From Methylophaga lonarensis MPL (lineage in GTDB: Bacteria; Pseudomonadota; Gammaproteobacteria; Nitrosococcales; Methylophagaceae), in NCBI RefSeq assembly GCF_000349205.1, contig NZ_APHR01000005.1, positions 1 to 46,380 on the forward strand: a DNA stretch of 46,380 bases, in the 5' to 3' direction. Below the pieces are notes generated by a model. It saw nothing but the letters and a program-made list of their open reading frames with translations. It was not told the DNA's origin and did not search any database. Below, piece by piece: positions 40,094 to 46,380 of this stretch (positions are counted from its first letter, which is position 1; each line of letters begins with the position of its first letter). The position numbers and the translations under genes were made by a program.

Positions 40094-40543
40094 ATGGCGC
40101 TGTCAAAATCCAGCAGACAAAGACGCAAGCCAATGGCAGAGATGAATGTTGTGCCATACATCGATGTCATGCTCGTGTTGTTAATCATCTTCATGGTGGC
40201 TGCTCCAATGCTGACGCAGGGGGTGCAGGTTGATTTACCACAAGCCTCAGCTGAACCTATCAGTGATAGTGAAAACCGCGAACCGTTAGTGGTATCAATA
40301 GACCGTGAAGGTCGCTTCTATGCTTCTATTGGTGAAAATCCGGACGAACCGTTGGCGGCCAGCGAGCTGCAAGCGCGCGTGGCGGCAATTTTGCGTCGCA
40401 ACCCACAAACACCGGTGATGGTGAAGGGGGACCGTGCCGCTAATTACGGGCAGGTAGTCGGTTTAATGGCCTTATTGCAAAGTTCTGGTGCACCCTCAGT
40501 GGGGTTGATAACTCAGCAACCCGAAACAGGCACGGCTGAGTAG
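40094..40543 (+). CDS. tolR: TolR, proton-channel subunit of Tol-Pal
   Basis: A 149-residue protein with a single membrane helix near 22-42 (MNVVPYIDVMLVLLIIFMVA, including the proton-path Asp in YIDVMLVL), and a periplasmic domain with the ending typical of the ExbD/TolR family (KGDRAANYGQVVGLMALLQ). It pairs with TolQ. Confidence 0.96.
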   Translation: MALSKSSRQRRKPMAEMNVVPYIDVMLVLLIIFMVAAPMLTQGVQVDLPQASAEPISDSENREPLVVSIDREGRFYASIGENPDEPLAASELQARVAAILRRNPQTPVMVKGDRAANYGQVVGLMALLQSSGAPSVGLITQQPETGTAE

Positions 40544-40547
40544 CGCC

Positions 40548-41720
40548 ATGAAGTATCCATTACTGCAAAATTTGCTGGCAGGTGGTTATTCACTTCTGCT
40601 GCATTTGTTGCTGGTTGTTGTCTTACTGGTCGGATTGGAGATGCCAACAAAGCCTTTGGTTGTGGGGCAGCAGGATGTGGAAATTGTCCAGGCGACCATG
40701 GTGGATGAAATGCAGATCGAAGCTGAAATGCAGCGACTGCAAGAGCAGGAGCAGGCGCGTCTTGACGCAGAACAGGAACGTCAGCGGCTGATTGAAGAAC
40801 AGTTGCAAATGACTCAGGATGAGCTTGCACGTAAAGAGCAAGAATATCTTGATATGCAGGAGCGTGCGCAGCTTGAAGCTGAGCAACGTCAAAGAGAGGC
40901 AGAGCAAGAACAGCAGCGAATTGCTGAACTCGAGCAACAGCGACGTGAGCAAGAGGAAGCCAGTCGTAGAGCTGAGCAGGAACGACTTGCACAAGAAGAA
41001 GCAAAACGCCAGGCCGAACAGGAGCGCCAACAAGCAGAACAGGCACGCTTACAAGCTGAAACCGAGCGAAAGGCTGCTGAAGAAGCCAGACAAAAGGCTG
41101 AGCAAGAACGTCTAGCAGCTCAAAAAGCTGAAGAGGAAGCCAGACAAAAAGCTGAACAAGAGCGTCAACGACTGGCAGAGGAGCAACGCAAGGCTGAGGA
41201 AGAACGTCAGCGACTCGAGCAGGAGAGGCGTGAAGCTGAAGCCGAGCGTAAGCGTATTGAGGAAGAAAAACGACGCGCAGAAGAAGAGCGTAAGCGGGTT
41301 GAAGAAGAGCAACGCCGTGCCGAGGAAGCCAGACGCAAGGCAGCGGAGGAAGAAGAGCGGCGACGTATAGCAGAAGCTGAGGCAGAATTGCAGCGGCAAT
41401 TGCAGGCTGAGGAAGAGCAGCGAACGGCTAGACGTGTCGCCGGTGTTGTAGATCAATACTCGATTATGATCCAACAGCGAGTAAAGCGTTTCTGGATTCG
41501 CCCATCGATTACCGAGCAGGGATTGCAGGTGACGTTGAGAGTGCGAGTATTGCCAGGTGGTGAAGTTGGGCAGGTATCTGTGGTCAGAAGTAGTGGCAAT
41601 GCTTTGTTTGACCGTAGTGCAGAAAATGCCGTTTTTGCGGCATCGCCATTACCACAGCCCAGCGACCCGCAAGCAGCCGCTGCGTTTCGCGATTTTCAGT
41701 TCATATTTAAACCAGAATAG
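40548..41720 (+). CDS. tolA: TolA, periplasm-spanning protein of Tol-Pal
   Basis: A 390-residue protein: one membrane helix (about 12-31), a long charged helical middle (about 45-300) dominated by A, E, K, Q and R with repeats such as RRAEEERKR, and a C-terminal globular domain (VDQYSIMIQQRVKRFWIRPS; DRSAENAVFAASPLPQPSD). TolA links TolQR to Pal and the outer membrane during division. The repeated middle is normal for the family. Confidence 0.95.
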   Translation: MKYPLLQNLLAGGYSLLLHLLLVVVLLVGLEMPTKPLVVGQQDVEIVQATMVDEMQIEAEMQRLQEQEQARLDAEQERQRLIEEQLQMTQDELARKEQEYLDMQERAQLEAEQRQREAEQEQQRIAELEQQRREQEEASRRAEQERLAQEEAKRQAEQERQQAEQARLQAETERKAAEEARQKAEQERLAAQKAEEEARQKAEQERQRLAEEQRKAEEERQRLEQERREAEAERKRIEEEKRRAEEERKRVEEEQRRAEEARRKAAEEEERRRIAEAEAELQRQLQAEEEQRTARRVAGVVDQYSIMIQQRVKRFWIRPSITEQGLQVTLRVRVLPGGEVGQVSVVRSSGNALFDRSAENAVFAASPLPQPSDPQAAAAFRDFQFIFKPE

Positions 41721-41731
41721 AGGATCTAGTG

Positions 41732-43030
41732 ATGGCCAGAAGATGGTTGAAATTTATCGGCTTCATGCTGATGTTGTTGCCCTGGCATGCTCACGCCTTA
41801 CTGACAATTGAAATTACCGGTGGCTCTGAGGCTGCATTGCCAATTGCCATCGTACCTTTTGGCGAGGAAGGTGTGATTCCACCAGAGGATATTTCCGAAA
41901 TCATTCGAAACAATCTGCAGAGCAGTGGTCGATTTGCACCACTGGCCAAAAGCGACTTGATATCTCAGCCCCATGAGCAATCACAGGTCAACTTTGCGGA
42001 TTGGCGCTTGTTGCGTTCTGAAGGCTTGGTGATTGGCAAAGTCACCAGCCAGGATGGTGAAAACTATCAGGTGCAGTTTCAGTTGTTTGATGTCTATCGA
42101 GGCACCCAAATGGCTGGAAAACGATACCAGGTTCCAGTGTCTGGACTACGCAATCTGGGCCATCAAATTTCAGATCTCATCTATGAAGCCTTGACCGGTG
42201 AAGTGGGTGTTTTCTCGACAAGACTGGCTTTTGTGACTGTGCAGAGGACAGCCGATGGCGCCAGACGCTTCGCGCTGCAAATTTCTGATGCTGATGGCGC
42301 AAACCCGCGTACAATTCTGCAATCAGCGCAACCTATCATGTCGCCAAGATGGTCTCCAGACGGAGAACAACTTGCTTATGTCTCATTTGAAAACGGTAAC
42401 TCAGAAGTGTTTGTTCAACAACTTCGAAGTGGTGACAGACGATCGATTGCTGCTTTTGATGGTGTAAACAGTGCGCCTTCGTGGTCACCAGATGGTAAGC
42501 GCTTGGCGTTGACACTGTCTCGAACAGGTTCGCCGGAGCTTTACATTCTGGAACTGTCGAATGGTGAGTTAACACGGGTAACCCACAACTCCCAGTCAAT
42601 TGATACTGAACCAGTCTGGATGCCAAACGGCCGTGAGCTGGTCTTCACCTCTGATCGTGGTGGCAGACCTCAGATATACAAAATCCCTGTTGAAGGCGGG
42701 CGAGCAACTCGTCTCACTTTTGAAGGAAACTACAACGCCTCTCCAGATATTTCACCTGATGGCCGAAAAATGGCCATGGTGCATGCGGTGGGTGGTCGTT
42801 ACTACATTGCTGTTCAGGATCTGCGAAGTGGCGCAGTACAGGTCCTTACCGAACAAGGCCGCGATGAGTCGCCGAGTTTTGCGCCCAACGGTCGTATGAT
42901 ACTGTATGCTACCGAACAAAACGGCAGAGGCGTGCTTGCTGCTGTGTCTGTCGATGGCAGAATTCATCAACGACTGGCTGAGTCAGGAATTCAGGTTCGA
43001 GAACCAGCGTGGTCTCCACTGAGAAAATAA
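41732..43030 (+). CDS. tolB: TolB, periplasmic beta-propeller of Tol-Pal
   Basis: About 432 residues from ATG 41732 (RBS AGAGGA). A signal peptide ends near HAHA, followed by the N-terminal TolB domain (ITGGSEAALPIAIVPF) and a WD40-like beta-propeller with repeated motifs such as SPRWSPDGEQLAYVS, APSWSPDGKRLA and SPDISPDGRKMA. It binds Pal and is released by TolA. Confidence 0.97.
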   Translation: MARRWLKFIGFMLMLLPWHAHALLTIEITGGSEAALPIAIVPFGEEGVIPPEDISEIIRNNLQSSGRFAPLAKSDLISQPHEQSQVNFADWRLLRSEGLVIGKVTSQDGENYQVQFQLFDVYRGTQMAGKRYQVPVSGLRNLGHQISDLIYEALTGEVGVFSTRLAFVTVQRTADGARRFALQISDADGANPRTILQSAQPIMSPRWSPDGEQLAYVSFENGNSEVFVQQLRSGDRRSIAAFDGVNSAPSWSPDGKRLALTLSRTGSPELYILELSNGELTRVTHNSQSIDTEPVWMPNGRELVFTSDRGGRPQIYKIPVEGGRATRLTFEGNYNASPDISPDGRKMAMVHAVGGRYYIAVQDLRSGAVQVLTEQGRDESPSFAPNGRMILYATEQNGRGVLAAVSVDGRIHQRLAESGIQVREPAWSPLRK

Positions 43031-43059
43031 TCAAGTTCAACTTCAGGAGAGTTGTGTCG

Positions 43060-43635
43060 ATGAAATTACTTAAATTGAGTGCAATGATGCTAGCCGCTGT
43101 TTGGGTGGCTGGTTGTAGTTCGACTGCCAAAAAAGATGGTGAAGTCGATGGTGCGGATCGTGTTGCTGTTGAAGATAGAAGCATTACATCCGGGGTTTCC
43201 GGAGATGGTGTGGATGGCAGTGATTTTGGCACGGAAGCGAGCGTTATCGCTGGAGATGGAAGTTTTCGTGGTCGTGGTTTTGATGATCCTTCCAGCCCGT
43301 TGTCACAGCGCGTGGTCTATTTTGAATTCGACAGCTCTGCTGTTCGTGCAGAAGATCAACACATTCTGGAAGCACATGCGGCATATCTGGGAGCCAACCC
43401 AAATGTCACCGTACGTCTTGAAGGTCATACCGACGAACGTGGTTCACGCGAGTATAACCTTGCCCTGGGTGAGAGACGTGCGATGTCTATCCGTCAGGCA
43501 CTTATGTTGCAAGGGGCAGGCATGAACCAGTTCCGTGTGGTCAGTTTTGGTGAAGAACGTCCTGCTGTTGAAGGTTCTGGTGAGGGTGTCTGGCAGCAAA
43601 ATCGCCGCGTAGAAATTATTTATACAGGACGTTAA
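43060..43635 (+). CDS. pal: Pal, peptidoglycan-associated outer-membrane lipoprotein
   Basis: A 191-residue lipoprotein from ATG 43060, behind AGGAG. The signal peptide ends with the lipobox VAGC, so the mature protein starts at the Cys near residue 20. An acidic linker is followed by an OmpA-like domain (VYFEFDSSAV; VRLEGHTDERGSREYNLALG; RRVEIIY) that grips peptidoglycan. It is the outer-membrane anchor of the Tol-Pal system. Confidence 0.97.
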   Translation: MKLLKLSAMMLAAVWVAGCSSTAKKDGEVDGADRVAVEDRSITSGVSGDGVDGSDFGTEASVIAGDGSFRGRGFDDPSSPLSQRVVYFEFDSSAVRAEDQHILEAHAAYLGANPNVTVRLEGHTDERGSREYNLALGERRAMSIRQALMLQGAGMNQFRVVSFGEERPAVEGSGEGVWQQNRRVEIIYTGR

Positions 43636-43636
43636 C

Positions 43637-44470
43637 ATGAAGTTTTGCTACAGAAGAAAATGGCTTGCTGTCGCGGTTGCGGCGTGTCTGTTACCGACCG
43701 CAACCATGGCCGAAAGCCAAAGTCTGGAGCAACGAATAGAACGTCTGGAGCGTATCGTCCAGGGGCAGGGCTTAACAGCCCTGCTTTCTCGCGTTGATCA
43801 GTTGCAAAACGAAATCCAACGCCTCAATGGTGATAACGAGGCTTTAAATCACCAACTGCAACAACTACAGAACAGCCAGCGTGAAATGTACATGGATCTT
43901 GAGCAAAGGCTTGAATCCCGTCCAGCAGCTCCCGCTGAAAGTGAGAGTCCTTCGACTCTCGCCCCGACAATTCCAACATTGTCGCCTGACGCTGATTCGG
44001 ATGCTGATTTTTTAACGGATCCTCCGCCCAGTTTTGAAGACGAATCTGCAGACGGTCAAGCACCGGCAGCCCCCGTTTCAGAAGAGGATGGCGAGGCTTC
44101 CTACCAGGCAGCATTACAGACCTTGAGAAGTGGTCAGTATGATGAGGCGATTCAGATTCTGAATGCGTTCCCTGAGCAGTACCCCAACAGTGAATATTTA
44201 CCAAACGTCTATTACTGGCGTGGTGAAGCGTATTACGTGACTCGAAATTTCGAACAAGCTATTGCTTCATTTCAGGTAGTGCTTGATCAATACAGCGCCA
44301 GCGACAAAGTGGGTGACGCATTGCTCAAACGTGGCTTTAGCGAATACGAGCTGGGTGAGATCGACAAGGCAAGAACTACGCTGAATCAAGTGATCGCTAG
44401 CTATCCAGATACCTCAGTAGCGCGGCTGGCCAGAGTTCGTCTTGACCGTATTCAGCAGGAAAGTCGCTGA
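43637..44470 (+). CDS. cpoB: CpoB (YbgF), Tol-Pal-associated cell division coordinator
   Basis: A 277-residue periplasmic protein: signal peptide (ending TMA), N-terminal trimerising coiled coil (about 25-95, SLEQRIERLERIVQGQGL), an acidic proline-rich linker, and TPR repeats (about 153-275, YQAALQTLRSGQYDEAIQIL; YYWRGEAYYVTRNFEQAI). CpoB coordinates peptidoglycan synthesis with outer-membrane constriction. It follows pal by 1 bp. Confidence 0.95.
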   Translation: MKFCYRRKWLAVAVAACLLPTATMAESQSLEQRIERLERIVQGQGLTALLSRVDQLQNEIQRLNGDNEALNHQLQQLQNSQREMYMDLEQRLESRPAAPAESESPSTLAPTIPTLSPDADSDADFLTDPPPSFEDESADGQAPAAPVSEEDGEASYQAALQTLRSGQYDEAIQILNAFPEQYPNSEYLPNVYYWRGEAYYVTRNFEQAIASFQVVLDQYSASDKVGDALLKRGFSEYELGEIDKARTTLNQVIASYPDTSVARLARVRLDRIQQESR

Positions 44471-44496
44471 TATACAGAGCGATTGCAGGTAGCTAA

Positions 44497-45137
44497 ATGG
44501 CGCAGTGTCGCATCACGGAAATCTTTACTCACTGCAAGGTGAGTCGCGCACAGTGGGGTTGCCCACCGTTTTTGTCAGGCTGACAGGCTGCCCGTTGCGC
44601 TGTGGTTACTGTGATACGGAATATGCGTTTCATGGTGGTCAGAAAATGGACATTTCAGACATTGTTGCCGAAGTCGCCGCATACCAACCGCGATATGTCA
44701 CCGTGACAGGGGGAGAACCTCTGGCACAGTCGACCTGTCTGGAGTTGCTTACTGAGCTGTGTGATTTGGGGCTTGAGGTTTCATTGGAAACCAGCGGTGC
44801 CATGGACATCAGTAAAGTGGATAGCCGGGTTTCAAGGGTCATGGACCTCAAGACCCCTGGTTCGGGAGAAGTGTCAAAAAACCGCTACAGCAACATTGAA
44901 CTTCTAAATACTCATGATCAATTAAAATTTGTCATATGTGACCGGTCAGATTACGAATGGGCTGTGGGCAAAATCAATGAATATGATCTTGCCCAGCGAT
45001 GTGAGCTGTTGTTTTCACCAGAGCATGGAAATTTGGCAGCCACCGACTTGGCGGAATGGATCATTGCTGACAACCTGCCGGTCAGAATGCAAATCCAGTT
45101 ACACAAATATCTATGGAACGATGCGCAGGGACACTAA
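44497..45137 (+). CDS. queE: 7-carboxy-7-deazaguanine synthase QueE, frameshift near the start
   Basis: Radical-SAM enzyme of queuosine/preQ0 synthesis. The true start appears to be ATG 44497 (MAQCRITEIF, with AGGT six bases before). After TTT at 44524-44526 one T is missing; with TTTT the protein reads ITEIFYSLQGESRTVGLPTV, as in homologues. The radical-SAM cluster motif is CPLRCGYCDTEYAF, and TVTGGEPLAQ follows. Corrected length is about 213 residues. A plus-strand start at 44505 lacks the conserved N-terminus. queC follows 6 bp later. Confidence 0.93.
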
Positions 45138-45143
45138 CAGACC

Positions 45144-45821
45144 ATGACTGACAAGCGTGCCGTTGTGATGCTCTCCGGTGGCCTTGACTCGGCGACTGCC
45201 TTGGCGATAGCGAAATCTCAAGGCTATGATTGTCACACCATCAGCTTTGATTATGGACAGCGCCATCGTGCTGAACTTGAAGCTGCAGCAAAACTGTCTA
45301 AAGCACTTTCAGCAAGCAGCCATAAAGTCATCACGATCGATCTCCAAACCATCGGCGGATCGGCACTTACCGATACTGATATTGATGTGCCAGAACAGCA
45401 TCAAGAAGGTATTCCTGTTACCTACGTTCCAGCTCGTAACACAGTATTTCTATCAATTGCGCTCGGATGGGCTGAGGTTTTACAAGCTGATGCCATTTTT
45501 TTGGGGGTTAACGCCGTAGATTATTCGGGTTACCCGGATTGTCGACCTGAATACATAAAAGCTTTTGAGACCATGGCAAACCTTGCAACAAAACGCGGGG
45601 TTGAAGGTGACAGACTATATATATATGCGCCATTGATGCACATGACCAAGGCTGAGATTATTCAAGCGGGTATCCAGTTGGGCATTGATTACAGCCAGAC
45701 AATATCCTGCTACCAAGCCGATGCCAGCGGGCGTGCCTGTGGACAATGTGATTCATGCCGATTTCGTAAAGAGGGATTTGAACAAGCTGGTGTGAGTGAC
45801 CCCACTCACTATCAGATATAG
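45144..45821 (+). CDS. queC: 7-cyano-7-deazaguanine synthase QueC
   Basis: ATP-dependent enzyme that converts carboxy-deazaguanine to preQ0. Its 225 residues include the PP-loop [10 protein letters not shown] near 11-20, [43 protein letters not shown], and a zinc site formed by the C-terminal cysteines in [20 protein letters not shown]. It closes the run of genes that begins with glnE. Confidence 0.97.
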   Translation: MTDKRAVVMLSGGLDSATALAIAKSQGYDCHTISFDYGQRHRAELEAAAKLSKALSASSHKVITIDLQTIGGSALTDTDIDVPEQHQEGIPVTYVPARNTVFLSIALGWAEVLQADAIFLGVNAVDYSGYPDCRPEYIKAFETMANLATKRGVEGDRLYIYAPLMHMTKAEIIQAGIQLGIDYSQTISCYQADASGRACGQCDSCRFRKEGFEQAGVSDPTHYQI

Positions 45822-45870
45822 AATCCGTCTCAAGCGAGCCGCATCAAGTTTCACGAGTTTTGCTTTATCG

Positions 45871-45886
45871 GCTGGCTTCAGCCAGC
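45871..45886 (+). terminator. Small hairpin after queC
   Basis: GCTGGC-TTCA-GCCAGC, a six-pair stem, lies 50 bp after the queC stop. No T run follows, so this is only a weak terminator candidate. Confidence 0.3.
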
Positions 45887-45936
45887 AATGCTAAACGGGT
45901 ATTCGCAGTAATTCACAAAAAATATTGTTTTTGGGC

Positions 45937-45964
45937 TTGCCATCTTCGACAAATATAGTATGAT
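45937..45964 (+). promoter_or_regulatory. Promoter candidate for tRNA-Lys
   Basis: TTGCCA (45937-45942), 16 bp, TATGAT (45959-45964), ending 14 bp before the mature tRNA 5' end. The match to sigma-70 is good at both hexamers. Confidence 0.55.
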
Positions 45965-45978
45965 GTCGGGCTTGGTTT

Positions 45979-46054
45979 GGGCCGTTAGCTCAGTTGGTAG
46001 AGCACCGGACTTTTAATCCGATGGTCCTGCGTTCGAGTCGCAGACGGCCCACCA
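45979..46054 (+). tRNA. tRNA-Lys (anticodon UUU)
   Basis: A 76-nt cloverleaf. The acceptor stem GGGCCGT pairs with ACGGCCC, the D arm has AGCTCAGTTGGTAGAGC, the anticodon loop CTTTTAA has anticodon TTT, and the T arm contains GTTCGAGTC. The CCA end is encoded. It stands just upstream of the rRNA promoter but probably has its own promoter. Confidence 0.97.
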
Positions 46055-46308
46055 ATTTCTTCAAGATTTTTCAGATTTATTCATTGTCATAAAGCTGTAA
46101 TATTTTGATTGACACCCAAGCGAGTGTCTGTATAATTCTCGCTTCTTTGCTGGCACGAGTCAGCAGCTCTTTAAAAAATCAGAATCAAGTAATTTGTGTG
46201 GGTGCTTGCGTGGGATTTGTTTCGATAAATCAGACGTGAGTAATTCGCAAGAATGCAAACGTCAATCAAGTTATTGTCTCTGACTTATAGAGACTACAAG
46301 TCAAAATT
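46055..46308 (+). promoter_or_regulatory. Ribosomal RNA operon promoter and leader
   Basis: A near-consensus sigma-70 promoter has TTGACA (46109-46114), 16 bp, TATAAT (46131-46136); transcription should start near 46143. The spacer contains a small dyad, GACAC...GTGTC. The leader carries a boxA-like antitermination site, GCTCTTTAAAAA (46166-46177), followed by AU-rich sequence with short complementary pieces (GTCTC/GAGAC, TGACTT/AAGTCA) likely to be cut off in 16S processing. There are no genes in this stretch. Confidence 0.85.
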
Positions 46309-46380
46309 AAACTGAAGAGTTTGATCATGGCTCAGATTGAACGCTGGCGGCATGCCTAACACATGCAAGTCGAACGCTGA
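46309..46380 (+). rRNA. rrs: 16S ribosomal RNA, 5' end (partial)
   Basis: From about 46309 the sequence AAACTGAAGAGTTTGATCAT matches the start of bacterial 16S rRNA, followed by GGCTCAGATTGAACGCTGGC and ACACATGCAAGTCGAACG. Only 72 nt lie in the window. The 5' end is placed by comparison with E. coli and may be off by a few bases. Confidence 0.97.

Noticed and set aside
40700-41440. Tandem-repeat-like DNA with many short similar units.
   Set aside because: This is the normal low-complexity helical region of TolA, not a repeat array or CRISPR.
40513-41474. Long minus-strand frames rich in Leu, Val and Ala opposite tolA.
   Set aside because: They mirror the repetitive coiled-coil codons of tolA, which is a certain gene.

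Overview
This window is a 46.4 kb piece of a gammaproteobacterial chromosome made almost entirely of core genes. The evidence is the gene orders glnE-ilvE, yebC-ruvCAB-ybgC-tolQRAB-pal-cpoB-queEC, fxsA-groES-groEL and pilGHIJ-chpA, a sigma-32 promoter in front of groES, and a gammaproteobacterial 16S rRNA 5' end. Moderate GC, an Acidithiobacillus-type glutamate-cysteine ligase and an alternative oxidase suggest a marine, perhaps Methylophaga/Piscirickettsiaceae-like organism. That placement is inference only.

Layout. 1-4.7 kb (minus): the Pil-Chp chemosensory operon controlling type IV pili (pilG, pilH, pilI, a short pilJ, and the N-terminal part of chpA, which runs off the left edge). 5.1-7.5 kb: a glutamate-cysteine ligase and a FIST sensory protein, convergent, each carrying an apparent frameshift. 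7.9-12.1 kb: gatB, a HAD-IB phosphatase, rppH and argA. 12.2-14.2 kb: a structured leader and ilvD. 14.2-16.0 kb: a frameshifted ABC exporter. 16.0-21.9 kb: a heme-uptake locus, hmuTUV divergent from a TonB receptor, hutX and hugZ, with a Fur-box-like site in the shared promoter. 21.9-25.0 kb: an SH3-domain membrane protein, a thioredoxin-type arsenate reductase and an EAL-CBS-GGDEF protein. 25.1-27.7 kb: a secreted ParB-like protein and a phosphate-type porin preceded by four PhoB half-sites in perfect 11-bp phase. 27.8-30.4 kb: fxsA and groESL. 30.5-32.1 kb: a membrane protein coupled to an alternative oxidase, then a PepSY-like protein. 32.3-45.8 kb (plus): a tightly packed run from glnE to queC. 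46 kb: tRNA-Lys(UUU), then a strong rRNA promoter and the first 72 nt of 16S rRNA.

Data quality. Seven conserved genes (gshA, FIST, ABC exporter, TonB receptor, groEL, ruvC, queE) are each broken by a single-base indel, several of them in homopolymers. groEL carries an extra A in an A8 run, ruvC an extra G in a G7 run, queE lacks a T and the receptor lacks a C. Because the reading frames are otherwise intact and groEL is essential, these are most likely sequencing errors and the genes should be read as whole.

The parts I find least ordinary are: the Pho-box/porin/secreted ParB-like/c-di-GMP cluster; the alternative oxidase translationally coupled to a small membrane protein, with a dyad in its promoter; a PilJ that lacks the periplasmic sensor; and the hairpin plus Leu-rich mini-ORF before ilvD. 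I did not see a CRISPR array, an insertion sequence, a prophage or a clearly novel multi-gene system.
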